DNA from: Lepidodermella squamata | Lineage: Eukaryota; Gastrotricha | Length of the DNA stretch: 64,000 nucleotides | Reading direction: 5' to 3' | NCBI GenBank assembly: GCA_047495785.1 | Contig: JBLDXI010000068.1 | Span: forward strand, 1-64,000 | Shown: positions 32,572 to 42,700 of the stretch, piece after piece | Position numbering within the stretch: position 1 is the stretch's first letter | Layout of the letters: each line of letters begins with the position of its first letter | Position numbers and translations under genes: made by a program | The notes under the pieces: model-generated | What the model saw: only the letters and a program-made list of their open reading frames with translations | Told to the model about the DNA's origin: nothing | Databases searched by the model: none

Positions 32572-32776
32572 TTGTGTAATATGTGCTTCCAGGAGCGAGC
32601 TACAGCTTTGAGGGAACACGCCTTTTTCCGAGTTGTGTGCACACTGGCGTCGCAGAGGTCATTGACACTGCGCATGGCTAGCTTCTAGTCAAATGGCCTG
32701 AACTCAAGCGCACAAGGCATGAATGACGCTGCGAAATTGAAATGAAGGCGAACCCTGTCTACAAAACTAACGTCAA

Positions 32777-32848
32777 GGCCCGTTGGTCTAGGGGTATGAT
32801 TCTCGCTTTGGGTGCGAGAGGTCTCGGGTTCAAATCCCGGACGGGCCC
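32777..32848 (+). tRNA. tRNA-Pro(TGG), unit 4
   Basis: Copy of the gene at 19070. Confidence 0.95.
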
Positions 32849-32935
32849 GATCTTTTTGCTTGATTAGCGACATACGCTTCGCGAGCACAGCTTTTCTGCC
32901 TGCGTATTGTTTCAGGCGGGGCAATGAATACAGCG

Positions 32936-33006
32936 GCATCGGTGGTTCAGTGGTAGAATTCTCGCCTGCCACGCGGGAGGCCCGGGTTCGATTCCCGGCC
33001 GATGCA
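32936..33006 (+). tRNA. tRNA-Gly(GCC), unit 4
   Basis: Copy of the gene at 19229. Confidence 0.95.
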
Positions 33007-33086
33007 ACGCACACAATTTTTGAGCTCTCTATTTTGAACGGCTTTCAAACCACTAAAGTAATACGTCAGCTACAATGCGTGTAATG

Positions 33087-33158
33087 TCCTTGGTAGTATA
33101 GTGGTTAGTATCCCCGCCTGTCACGCGGGAGACCAGGGTTCGATTCCCTGCCAAGGAG
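33087..33158 (+). tRNA. tRNA-Asp(GTC), unit 4, first
   Basis: Copy of the gene at 19380. Confidence 0.95.
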
Positions 33159-33220
33159 AACCTTTTTTCGCTATTCGAAATTATAATCTATTTGGAGATC
33201 AAAGAAGCAAAAAGCGAAAT

Positions 33221-33293
33221 CGCCCGATGTGGGGCTCGAACCCACGACCCTGGGATTAAGAGTCCCATGCTCTACCGACTGAGCTAACCGGGC
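33221..33293 (-). tRNA. tRNA-Lys(CTT), unit 4
   Basis: Copy of the gene at 19514. Confidence 0.95.
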
Positions 33294-33375
33294 TGAGACA
33301 GTGTCATCTAATCCCAAATTTTGAGAAGAGCCAAAAGAATCTGTTGATACAATGATGCTATCTCTAAAAAAAATT

Positions 33376-33448
33376 CGAGGCTGCCAGGAGTCGAACCTGG
33401 AATCTTCTGATCCGTAGTCAGACGCGTTGTCCATTGCGCCACAACCCC
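33376..33448 (-). tRNA. tRNA-Arg(ACG), unit 4
   Basis: Copy of the gene at 19669. Confidence 0.95.
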
Positions 33449-33543
33449 GCTGTGCATTTCGATAATAGTTTTCCTCTTGTGGTCTCAGCTTATCCGTACT
33501 CGTACCAGGCATTTTCACCGCACTAGAGCTGTTCATCGTGACA

Positions 33544-33560
33544 GCTTCTGTGGCGCAATT

Positions 33561-33600
<40 letters not shown>

Positions 33601-33617
33601 GAGCCCACCCAGGAGCG
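33544..33617 (+). tRNA. tRNA-Asn(GTT), unit 4
   Basis: Copy of the gene at 19837. Confidence 0.95.
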
Positions 33618-33706
33618 CAATTTTTATGTATCTGGGGCGGAAGAAATAAATGCACGAACTGAAACGCAATAGTTTTATTGAGTTGCACCAGTTGACTAAA
33701 AATTAG

Positions 33707-33788
33707 TGGCAGCGGTGGGATTCGAACCCACGCCTCCGAAGAGACTGGTGCCTTAAACCAGCGCCTTAGACCGCTCGGCCACGCTACC
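33707..33788 (-). tRNA. tRNA-Leu(AAG), unit 4
   Basis: Copy of the gene at 20000. Confidence 0.95.
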
Positions 33789-33857
33789 TTGTTCATGCTT
33801 AGGCGCTTATTAAAAACATGGTCAGCTAACGCTTAATGCAACGATGCAAAAGTTGTG

Positions 33858-33929
33858 TTCCCTGACCGGGAATCGAACCCGGGCCGCCGCGGTGAGAACG
33901 CGGAATCCTAACCACTAGACCATCAGGGA
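33858..33929 (-). tRNA. tRNA-Glu(CTC), unit 4
   Basis: Copy of the gene at 20151. Confidence 0.95.
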
Positions 33930-34105
33930 TTTGTGACATTGGAGTTCGCTAGGTCGCCGTTAAGCTGAGACTGCACAATAATTGTTGCCCGCGATACGTC
34001 GACTATTAGACACGCTGAGCTTTCCTCACAAAGAATATTGCGAAGCTTGGCAAGACAGGGTTTCAGCTGAAAAATAATGCAGTGAAGCTGTCACTATTTC
34101 GTCAC

Positions 34106-34178
34106 GGTTCTGTGGTGTAGTGGTTTAGCACTCTGGACTTTGAATCCAGCGACCCGAGTTCGACTCTCGGCAGGACCT
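34106..34178 (+). tRNA. tRNA-Gln(TTG), unit 4
   Basis: Copy of the gene at 20399. Confidence 0.95.
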
Positions 34179-34254
34179 CAATTTGTTTTGCCTGCCATAA
34201 CCCGGGACGAATATTTTCAATCTTGAGTTTTATTACAACGAAAGACTGTTGAAC

Positions 34255-34326
34255 GGCCTGTTGGTCTAGTGGTATGATTCTCGCTTAGGGTGCGAGAGGT
34301 CCCGGGTTCAATTCCCGGACAGGCCC
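34255..34326 (+). tRNA. tRNA-Pro(AGG), unit 4
   Basis: Copy of the gene at 20548. Confidence 0.95.
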
Positions 34327-34390
34327 TGGTTTTTTTCGCATCATCAGGATATGCACATGTCACGTAAGCTAGTCAGGCTAGTCTCGCGAT

Positions 34391-34463
34391 GACTCCGTAG
34401 CTCAATTGGCAGAGCGTCTGACTCCAGATCAGAAGGTTGCGTGTTCAAGTCACGTCGGGGTCA
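34391..34463 (+). tRNA. tRNA-Trp(CCA), unit 4
   Basis: Copy of the gene at 20684. Confidence 0.95.
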
Positions 34464-34530
34464 TAATTTTGAAATTATTTGGAGTAAATTTCTCAGCTTA
34501 CAGCCTGCTTCAGGTTAGCTGAACTCATCT

Positions 34531-34604
34531 GGCCGCTTAGCTCAGTTGGTTAGAGCGTCGTGCTAATAACGCGAAGGTCGTGAGTTCGATCCTCCCAGTG
34601 GCCA
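34531..34604 (+). tRNA. tRNA-Ile(AAT), unit 4
   Basis: Copy of the gene at 20824. Confidence 0.92.
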
Positions 34605-34675
34605 CTCATTTTTTGGCTTTCTCGCCGTTCTCTCAACAAGACGAAAAGATATTGCGGAGTAACATCGCCACCAAA

Positions 34676-34761
34676 CCCGCGATAGCTCAGCTGGTAGAGC
34701 GGAGGACTGTAGATGCAACGCAGCTATCCTTAGGTCGGTGGTTCAAGTCCGCCTCGCGGGA
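34676..34761 (+). tRNA. tRNA-Tyr(GTA) with intron, unit 4
   Basis: Copy of the gene at 20969; intron at 34713-34725. Confidence 0.95.
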
Positions 34762-34835
34762 GTTGACAGCTTTTTGAGTTAAAAATTGTGTGTAATTGTT
34801 TTGCTGAGAGCTCTCGTCCATGTTGTGATGCAACA

Positions 34836-34917
34836 GTCGCTATGCCCGAGTGGTTAAGGGGTCTGACTCGAAATCAGATGCGGTTTCCGCGCGTAGGTTC
34901 GAATCCTACTGGCGACG
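34836..34917 (+). tRNA. tRNA-Ser(CGA), unit 4
   Basis: Counterpart of the gene at 21129 with loop CTCGAAA. Confidence 0.95.
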
Positions 34918-35013
34918 CTCAGTTTTTGGCTGCTGCAGCAGGGAGTAAGCTAGCTATTCAAACTACTACAATGACCTTAAACATCGTCAGACCATGACTG
35001 ACGCGCATGCAAG

Positions 35014-35085
35014 TCCTTGGTAGTATAGTGGTTAGTATCCCCGCCTGTCACGCGGGAGACCAGGGTTCGATTCCCTGCCAAGGAG
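35014..35085 (+). tRNA. tRNA-Asp(GTC), unit 4, hybrid junction gene
   Basis: Its left flank is that of the second Asp gene (as at 21307). Its right flank (GAACCTTTTTTCGC) is that of the first Asp gene (as at 19380). The gene is the crossover point of the 1.93-kb duplication. Confidence 0.95.
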
Positions 35086-35147
35086 AACCTTTTTTCGCTA
35101 TTCGAAATTATAATCTATTTGGAGATCAAAGAAGCAAAAAGCGAAAT

Positions 35148-35220
35148 CGCCCGATGTGGGGCTCGAACCCACGACCCTGGGATTAAGAGTCCCATGCTCT
35201 ACCGACTGAGCTAACCGGGC
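35148..35220 (-). tRNA. tRNA-Lys(CTT), unit 4 extra block
   Basis: Copy of the gene at 19514. Confidence 0.95.
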
Positions 35221-35302
35221 TGAGACAGTGTCATCTAATCCCAAATTTTGAGAAGAGCCAAAAGAATCTGTTGATACAATGATGCTATCTCTAAAAAAAA
35301 TT

Positions 35303-35375
35303 CGAGGCTGCCAGGAGTCGAACCTGGAATCTTCTGATCCGTAGTCAGACGCGTTGTCCATTGCGCCACAACCCC
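35303..35375 (-). tRNA. tRNA-Arg(ACG), unit 4 extra block
   Basis: Copy of the gene at 19669. Confidence 0.95.
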
Positions 35376-35470
35376 GCTGTGCATTTCGATAATAGTTTTC
35401 CTCTTGTGGTCTCAGCTTATCCGTACTCGTACCAGGCATTTTCACCGCACTAGAGCTGTTCATCGTGACA

Positions 35471-35487
35471 GCTTCTGTGGCGCAATT

Positions 35488-35527
<40 letters not shown>

Positions 35528-35544
35528 GAGCCCACCCAGGAGCG
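35471..35544 (+). tRNA. tRNA-Asn(GTT), unit 4 extra block
   Basis: Copy of the gene at 19837. Confidence 0.95.
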
Positions 35545-35633
35545 CAATTTTTATGTATCTGGGGCGGAAGAAATAAATGCACGAACTGAAACGCAATAGT
35601 TTTATTGAGTTGCACCAGTTGACTAAAAATTAG

Positions 35634-35715
35634 TGGCAGCGGTGGGATTCGAACCCACGCCTCCGAAGAGACTGGTGCCTTAAACCAGCGCCTTAGACCG
35701 CTCGGCCACGCTACC
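35634..35715 (-). tRNA. tRNA-Leu(AAG), unit 4 extra block
   Basis: Copy of the gene at 20000. Confidence 0.95.
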
Positions 35716-35784
35716 TTGTTCATGCTTAGGCGCTTATTAAAAACATGGTCAGCTAACGCTTAATGCAACGATGCAAAAGTTGTG

Positions 35785-35856
35785 TTCCCTGACCGGGAAT
35801 CGAACCCGGGCCGCCGCGGTGAGAACGCGGAATCCTAACCACTAGACCATCAGGGA
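35785..35856 (-). tRNA. tRNA-Glu(CTC), unit 4 extra block
   Basis: Copy of the gene at 20151. Confidence 0.95.
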
Positions 35857-36032
35857 TTTGTGACATCGGACTTCGCTAGGTCGCCATTAAGCGGAGACTG
35901 CACCATAATCGTTGCCCGCGATAAATCGACTATTAGACACGCTGAGCTTTCCTCACAAAGAATATTGCGAAGCTTGGCAAGACAGGGTTTCAGCTGAAAA
36001 AAAATGCAGTGAAGCTGTCACTATTTCGTCAC

Positions 36033-36105
36033 GGTTCTGTGGTGTAGTGGTTTAGCACTCTGGACTTTGAATCCAGCGACCCGAGTTCGACTCTCGGCAG
36101 GACCT
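36033..36105 (+). tRNA. tRNA-Gln(TTG), unit 4 extra block
   Basis: Copy of the gene at 20399. Confidence 0.95.
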
Positions 36106-36181
36106 CAATTTGTTTTGCCTGCCATAACCCGGGACGAATATTTTCAATCTTGAGTTTTATTACAACGAAAGACTGTTGAAC

Positions 36182-36253
36182 GGCCTGTTGGTCTAGTGGT
36201 ATGATTCTCGCTTAGGGTGCGAGAGGTCCCGGGTTCAATTCCCGGACAGGCCC
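36182..36253 (+). tRNA. tRNA-Pro(AGG), unit 4 extra block
   Basis: Copy of the gene at 20548. Confidence 0.95.
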
Positions 36254-36317
36254 TGGTTTTTTTCGCATCATCAGGATATGCACATGTCACGTAAGCTAGT
36301 CAGGCTAGTCTCGCGAT

Positions 36318-36390
36318 GACTCCGTAGCTCAATTGGCAGAGCGTCTGACTCCAGATCAGAAGGTTGCGTGTTCAAGTCACGTCGGGGTCA
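36318..36390 (+). tRNA. tRNA-Trp(CCA), unit 4 extra block
   Basis: Copy of the gene at 20684. Confidence 0.95.
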
Positions 36391-36457
36391 TAATTTTGAA
36401 ATTATTTGGAGTAAATTTCTCAGCTTACAGCCTGCTTCAGGTTAGCTGAACTCATCT

Positions 36458-36531
36458 GGCCGCTTAGCTCAGTTGGTTAGAGCGTCGTGCTAATAACGCG
36501 AAGGTCGTGAGTTCGATCCTCCCAGTGGCCA
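36458..36531 (+). tRNA. tRNA-Ile(AAT), unit 4 extra block
   Basis: Copy of the gene at 20824. Confidence 0.92.
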
Positions 36532-36602
36532 CTCATTTTTTGGCTTTCTCGCCGTTCTCTCAACAAGACGAAAAGATATTGCGGAGTAACATCGCCACCA
36601 AA

Positions 36603-36688
36603 CCCGCGATAGCTCAGCTGGTAGAGCGGAGGACTGTAGATGCAACGCAGCTATCCTTAGGTCGGTGGTTCAAGTCCGCCTCGCGGGA
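36603..36688 (+). tRNA. tRNA-Tyr(GTA) with intron, unit 4 extra block
   Basis: Copy of the gene at 20969; intron at 36640-36652. Confidence 0.95.
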
Positions 36689-36762
36689 GTTGACAGCTTT
36701 TTGAGTTAAAAATTGTGTGTAATTGTTTTGCTGAGAGCTCTCGTCCATGTTGTGATGCAACA

Positions 36763-36844
36763 GTCGCTATGCCCGAGTGGTTAAGGGGTCTGACTCGAAA
36801 TCAGATGCGGTTTCCGCGCGTAGGTTCGAATCCTACTGGCGACG
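36763..36844 (+). tRNA. tRNA-Ser(CGA), unit 4 extra block
   Basis: Counterpart of the gene at 21129 with loop CTCGAAA. Confidence 0.95.
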
Positions 36845-36939
36845 CTCAGTTTTTGGCACTGCAGGAGGGAGTAAGCTAGCTATTCAAACTACTACAATGA
36901 CCTTAAACATCGTCTGACCATGACTGACGCGCATGCAAG

Positions 36940-37011
36940 TCCTTGGTAGTATAGTGGTTAGTATCCCCGCCTGTCACGCGGGAGACCAGGGTTCGATTCC
37001 CTGCCAAGGAG
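36940..37011 (+). tRNA. tRNA-Asp(GTC), unit 4, third Asp gene
   Basis: Copy of the gene at 21307, with its normal flanks. Confidence 0.95.
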
Positions 37012-37070
37012 CATTAATTTATTTTGCAGAATAAAATGCCTGCATTTAAATGTTGCTGCAAAATTATTAT

Positions 37071-37152
37071 CGACGCAGAAGGGATTCGAACCCTCGCGGG
37101 CAGAGCCCAATGGATTAGCAGTCCATCGCCTTAACCACTCGGCCACCGCGTC
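37071..37152 (-). tRNA. tRNA-Ser(GCT), unit 4
   Basis: Copy of the gene at 21438. Confidence 0.95.
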
Positions 37153-37258
37153 CATAACAATTGCAGGGTGCGTGGCGATCATTGAGCTGGCCTTGACTTA
37201 ACTATAGGTTTAAGTTACAAGAGCCCGCTACTCGAAATATCGCCTAACCGCGAAATCA

Positions 37259-37330
37259 GCCACGGTAGTATAGTGGTTAGTATTCCTCGTTGTGGCCGAG
37301 GTGACCCTGGTTCGACTCCAGGCCGTGGCA
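37259..37330 (+). tRNA. tRNA-His(GTG), unit 4
   Basis: Copy of the gene at 21626. Confidence 0.95.
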
Positions 37331-37428
37331 GAGTCACACAGAACTCGAGACAGTGGCAGGCGGTTCAATTTTTTTGAATTTATTGACAGTTAAAAGCTAG
37401 TTTTTTGTATAGCCAAAAAGCTTACAGC

Positions 37429-37501
37429 TGATTCGGGCCGGGATTGAACCGGCGACCTTCTGCGTGTTAGGCAGATGTGATAACCACTACACCACCGAAC
37501 C
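37429..37501 (-). tRNA. tRNA-Val(AAC), unit 4
   Basis: Copy of the gene at 21796. Confidence 0.95.
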
Positions 37502-37577
37502 GCTCGTGAAAGTACTATCAATTTGCGGCTTATTGTCAGCTCTATGTCAGCCAGCAATAAGACATGAAAAAGTGTAA

Positions 37578-37661
37578 TGTCAGAAGTGGGATTCGAACCC
37601 ACGCCAGTAGAAACTGACTGCGACCTGAACGCAGCGCCTTGGACCGCTCGGCCATCCTGAC
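37578..37661 (-). tRNA. tRNA-Leu(CAG), unit 4
   Basis: Copy of the gene at 21945. Confidence 0.95.
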
Positions 37662-37874
37662 TGACGGAGCGAGGTGAGTGCAACGTGCTTAAGCTACTGG
37701 CTCGGGATGTGAATCCAAAGGTAATATTACTGGCTGAATTTTTATCTCGAACGCGGCTGCGGCGAGTCTCGAGTGAAGCAAGCAATGTTTTATTCGATCA
37801 AAAAAGCAAACTAGCACCGGCCACCGGCTTTGGTCTCGAGTGAAGCTAGACGGAAAGCGGAAAGAAGCCGCCAA

Positions 37875-37956
37875 GTCGCTATGCCCGAGTGGTTAAGGGG
37901 TCTGACTAGAAATCAGATGCGGTCTCCGCGCGTAGGTTCAAATCCTACTGGCGACG
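37875..37956 (+). tRNA. tRNA-Ser(AGA), unit 4
   Basis: Copy of the gene at 22242. Confidence 0.95.
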
Positions 37957-38046
37957 AGTTATTTTGCTTTTGCTTTTGTTTCGTGTTGGGCTCACAAGCA
38001 TTCCAACAAAGCAATACTCGTTTCCCAGCCGCTATACTTCTTAACG

Positions 38047-38119
38047 GGCGCTGTGGCGAAATGGCTATCGCGTCGGACTTCGGATCCGAAGATTGTGGGT
38101 TCGAGTCCCATCAGCGTCG
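38047..38119 (+). tRNA. tRNA-Arg(TCG), unit 4
   Basis: Copy of the gene at 22414. Confidence 0.95.
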
Positions 38120-38219
38120 ACTAATTTTGCACCAGGTGAGGGCGGGCGGCTTATTGCCGCTTGAAAATCAGCAGCGTCGAAATCTTCTCCAGCTCTATAA
38201 ACAGCCGCCACCAACATGG

Positions 38220-38292
38220 GCCTTCCTAGCTCAGTCGGTAGAGCATGTGACTTTTAATCACAGGGTCGGGGGTTCGAGTCCCCCGGAGGGCG
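38220..38292 (+). tRNA. tRNA-Lys(TTT), unit 4
   Basis: Copy of the gene at 22587. Confidence 0.95.
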
Positions 38293-38367
38293 CAACCTTT
38301 TAAAAGGCAATTAGCTCGACGCCGTCTGTTTTCATCATGTAGCTATCAATCGGCAAGTTACTACCAC

Positions 38368-38440
38368 GGGGGATTAGCTCAAATGGTAGAGCGCTCGCTT
38401 AGCATGCGAGAGGTAACGGGATCGACGCCCGTATCCTCCA
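38368..38440 (+). tRNA. tRNA-Ala(AGC), unit 4
   Basis: Copy of the gene at 22735. Confidence 0.95.
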
Positions 38441-38514
38441 TTTTTTCACGCAAATCCTGCTGCTGTTTCGCGTTTGTTTTCGAAGCCATAGCAGCAGCAG
38501 CTCTACCCAGCCTC

Positions 38515-38586
38515 GGCTCAGTAGCTTAGTGGTAGAGCGTCTGCCTAGTAAGCAGAAGATCGAGGGTTCGATCCCCCCCTGAGCCT
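38515..38586 (+). tRNA. tRNA-Thr(AGT), unit 4
   Basis: Copy of the gene at 22882. Confidence 0.95.
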
Positions 38587-38665
38587 TGCTTAACTTTATG
38601 CGATCAGTTCTTGTTTTTGGCATAAAAAGCTTACCAACCGACATTATTGCGAAGATAAAAAAACT

Positions 38666-38737
38666 TTCCCTGACCGGGAATCGAACCCGGGCCGCCGCGG
38701 TGAAAGCGCGGAATCCTAACCACTAGACCATCAGGGA
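38666..38737 (-). tRNA. tRNA-Glu(TTC), unit 4
   Basis: Copy of the gene at 23033. Confidence 0.95.
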
Positions 38738-38834
38738 GCTGCTTATTCGTAAGAGCTGCGGCATCAGAGCAACAGGAAAATTATGACAAAAGCTGTACAC
38801 TATGCAATTGGATGTCCTGAATTCAAAAAAGTAT

Positions 38835-38906
38835 GGGCCCGTTCGGGAATTGAACCCGAGACCTCTCGCACCCGAAGCGAGAATCATACCCCTAGACCAA
38901 CGGGCC
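38835..38906 (-). tRNA. tRNA-Pro(CGG), unit 5
   Basis: Copy of the gene at 18633. Confidence 0.95.
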
Positions 38907-38993
38907 TCAGCTAACAATTCATCGGGGATTTCTTGCTCTTGAGGGCAGGTTGTTTGAAGTTTTGAAATAGCGCTCTTACGAAAAAAGTAATCC

Positions 38994-39066
38994 CGCCGAG
39001 ACCCGGGATCGAACCAGGGACCTTTAGATCTTCAGTCTAACGCTCTCCCAACTGAGCTATCTCGGC
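38994..39066 (-). tRNA. tRNA-Phe(GAA), unit 5
   Basis: Copy of the gene at 18792. Confidence 0.95.
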
Positions 39067-39271
39067 TTGTGTAATATGTGCTTCCAGGAGCGAGCTACAG
39101 CTTTGAGGGAACACGCCTTTTTCCGAGTTGTGTGCACACTGGCGTCGCAGAGGTCATTGACACTGCGCATGGCTAGCTTCTAGTCAAATGGCCTGAACTC
39201 AAGCGCACAAGGCATGAATGACGCTGCGAAATTGAAATGAAGGCGAACCCTGTCTACAAAACTAACGTCAA

Positions 39272-39343
39272 GGCCCGTTGGTCTAGGGGTATGATTCTCG
39301 CTTTGGGTGCGAGAGGTCTCGGGTTCAAATCCCGGACGGGCCC
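39272..39343 (+). tRNA. tRNA-Pro(TGG), unit 5
   Basis: Copy of the gene at 19070. Confidence 0.95.
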
Positions 39344-39430
39344 GATCTTTTTGCTTGATTAGCGACATACGCTTCGCGAGCACAGCTTTTCTGCCTGCGT
39401 ATTGTTTCAGGCGGGGCAATGAATACAGCG

Positions 39431-39501
39431 GCATCGGTGGTTCAGTGGTAGAATTCTCGCCTGCCACGCGGGAGGCCCGGGTTCGATTCCCGGCCGATGC
39501 A
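39431..39501 (+). tRNA. tRNA-Gly(GCC), unit 5
   Basis: Copy of the gene at 19229. Confidence 0.95.
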
Positions 39502-39581
39502 ACGCACACAATTTTTGAGCTCTCTATTTTGAACGGCTTTCAAACCACTAAAGTAATACGTCAGCTACAATGCGTGTAATG

Positions 39582-39653
39582 TCCTTGGTAGTATAGTGGT
39601 TAGTATCCCCGCCTGTCACGCGGGAGACCAGGGTTCGATTCCCTGCCAAGGAG
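39582..39653 (+). tRNA. tRNA-Asp(GTC), unit 5
   Basis: Copy of the gene at 19380; the last intact tRNA gene before the retroelement. Confidence 0.95.
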
Positions 39654-39717
39654 AACCTTTTTTCGCTATTCGAAATTATAATCTATTTGGAGATCAAAGA
39701 AGCAAAAAGCGAAATCG

Positions 39718-42700
39718 AAACTGTAGGTCGTGCAAAAGAAAGCGCAAAGAACTCATGTTACTCGCAAAAGAGTTGAAAGCTGACATTATATTTCTAAATG
39801 AGACGCACCTAGCTAAAAATGACATTTTTGAATTACCTGGTTATACAATGTTCAGAGTGGATCGAAACTACACCTCCAATAGCTCTACCCGAGTCTCTGA
39901 TGATAGCCAAAGCTATGGCGGAGCGGCCATCTTGGTTAAAAATAGCATTCGCGTAGTAGGCGAGCTCTTTTCCTATCACACAGACGCCAGCGAATGGCTA
40001 GCACTCCGCATCGTTACCAAATCCAATATTGATCTGATTTTGGCTACAGGCTATCGATCCCCAAGCGAAGAACTCGACACGTCTTTCCTCGACAGTGTCC
40101 TTGGGGGTTTGTTCTATAATAGCAACCACACGCCAACTATTTTTGGCGGGGACCTAAACGCCTGGCACTCACGTTTACTCACTGGCGGCAAGATCAACAA
40201 CGCAGCTGGTACGACACTGGCTTACTGGCTCGAAAGCGAGGGACACCATCTACTGAGCACTGGCGTACCGACACACTACTCGACAAATAAAGTTGGACGA
40301 CAGATTGATATTTGGTTAGCGAATACTGAAGGACGTGCCTTGATGGCTTCCAAACCTACCGTTCATGCTAAATACGGCAGTGACCACAACGCTATTCGCA
40401 TCGAAATAAACGTCGACGGTGTAACTAAGCGGATGGAGTCGGACTCTGAAGAGAAGAGATACAACTTCAACCATGCAAATTGGCCCAAATTCAGGAAACG
40501 TCTGTCATATTGGCTACGAGAGCTGGCCGACCCAAAAATCCCACAGCCGGGCGACCCTACAACTAAAATCGACGAGTATCTCGAGGCAATAGTTACAGCC
40601 ATAAAACAGGCTGCGTCAGAGTCCATTCCAATCTGCAAGGCAAATGCAATCCAAGGCTGGAAACTAACGAAGCCGATCGCAACAGCACTACAGCAGCGCA
40701 ACGAACTTCAACAGCTGCATTGCGAAACCAGCAGCTCTTACGTAAAAACAGCACTTAACATGATCACGAAGAAAATTGCAAACCTTGTCGGCGAGGAAAA
40801 TCGTAAAGACTGCGAAAGATGCCTCAAATCAATAGCAAAAAACTTCAATAACCACAACCCGAGACCGGCATGGTCCGCAGCCTCCAGATTGCTGAACAAG
40901 AAACAACGCAGACGGCCGATTCCAGGTCTGAAGACATCGCTAGGCAAGGCGGTGATTGATAGCAAGGCAAAAGCTGAGCTGATAGCTAAAACCTTCGCCA
41001 AAGTTGTTTCCGCGCCTGCCAAAACCTCAGATTCCCCCGCAACTCAAAAGTTTTGGGCAACAGTAGACGAAGGAGTTGAGAGCTCCGAGAAGACAAGCCC
41101 CTTGGCTGCTATACCTGGCTCGCTAAACGTCCGTTTACCGAAGTCTTCTCTGAAGACACTCCTCAAGAAATTGAAAAACTTCAAGGCACCCGGCCACGAT
41201 GAAGTCTCAAACGTTCTGCTAAAAAACGGAGGAAATAGTCTGCTTAGCCACATGCGCCGGCTCTTCGAGCTCAGTCTAAACACAGGCTACGTACCCAAGT
41301 CGTGGAAAATCGCGATTGTCACACCAGTGTATAAAGAAGGCAAAGATCCAGAGCTACCTGAGTCCTATAGACCAGTCGCCCTGCTGCCAGCACTCGGCAA
41401 GTGTCTAGAACTGCTAGTGACAAAAGTTCTCTTCGATTTCCTGGTAAGCAAAAACCTGCTGCCGCAACACCAGTTCGGCTTTTGGCAAGGTCGAAGTGCC
41501 ACCGACCCCACCTTCAGGCTCGTCAACGACGTCGCCATAGCGCTGGCCAGACATTGGAAGCTCGTCGCAGCTGCCCTAGACTTCAAGAGTGCCTTCGACA
41601 TTGTCTGGCACAATGGACTCCTGCATAAGCTTATTGAAGCCGGTGTCCCCGAGCCTATAATCCGCTGGGTGGCCGACTTTTTGCGCGGCCGTTGCTTCAA
41701 GCTCAAAGTCGACAGCGAGCTCAGCGAACAACACCCGATCTGCTGTGGTGTGCCTCAGGGCTCACCGCTGAGCCCACTGTTATTCATCTTTTTCACGGCG
41801 GATATGCAGCCGATGGGACTGCAGCCCGACGATGGCAAGCGGAAGGTAGCGAACGGAACGTATGCTGACGACGCCCTCAACTGGGCTTACGGCAAGTCGC
41901 TGCTCGACTGTACCCGCCGAATTCAAGCACAGCTAGACGTCACGGTCGGCTGGTGCGAACAATGGCGCCTGATCTTAAATCTCGAAAAATGCGAGGTCAT
42001 GCTTTTTGGATATTATAACTCAGTGCCCTCGATTTCGCTCAAGCTCGGAAAGCACACAATAAAACAAACACCCTCAATTAAGTACCTGGGTGTCACGCTG
42101 ACCCCTCAACTCAGCTGGGAGCCTCACATATCCAGCATCTCCGCGAAGTGCCGTCCGAGAGCTGGTGTCCTACGAGGCATCATGACACGTAAGATTTTGC
42201 CACAGCGACTAGGAATCATGTTTCATAAATGGTTTCATCGATGGCCGAAAGCCTGGCCACGTACGGCTCGCCAGCATGGTCCTGTCAACCCAAGTCTTCT
42301 ATCAACAGACTATTTGAAATACAGGCGAACGGGCTTCGCGCTGCCCTCGATTTGCCTTACGACGCCGATTCCTTTGGCACTTTATTTCTGGCTGATGTGC
42401 CCTCAATTGAAGACATCTTCACCGAACGTCTGGAACGCTACGGCCAACGCTGCCTGGCAGCTGGCGATGTTATGGCCGACTACATTAAATACATAGCTTC
42501 ACTATCTTTCGATAGCTTCGGCCATAAGACCATGAACGATCATTCTCCCGCATGGCGCATACGGCACTTGGTCGACTTAATCCCAGTTATGCCTCGGCGC
42601 ACACATTTTAACTGGTTGATATTTGAAGCTCGGCCATCATTGCTAGAAACTTCTACTCTACAGCTGTGCGCCTCATCCTTGCCTTTAGATCCTTAGCCCT

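Larger units (their letters stand above)
35086..37011 (+). repeat. Extra Asp-to-Asp block in unit 4
   Basis: A second copy of the segment normally lying between the first and second Asp genes (1927 bp in unit 1, 1926 bp here because of a small change near 36853), carrying genes 6-17. Confidence 0.95.
32243..38737 (+). repeat. tRNA array unit 4, enlarged (6495 bp)
   Basis: A standard unit up to the second Asp gene (35014-35085). The sequence then jumps back to what normally follows the first Asp gene and runs through genes 6-17 again before finishing with 18-27. It holds 39 tRNA genes. The extra block is 35086-37011. Confidence 0.95.
38738..39717 (+). repeat. tRNA array unit 5, truncated (980 bp)
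   Basis: The first five tRNA genes of the unit. The match stops at 39717, one base inside the 3' end of the Lys(CTT) gene, where retroelement sequence begins. Confidence 0.93.

Noticed and set aside
39596-39717. A 966-residue frame beginning within the array
   Set aside because: The first 40 codons are tRNA-Asp and spacer sequence; the retroelement frame only begins at 39718.
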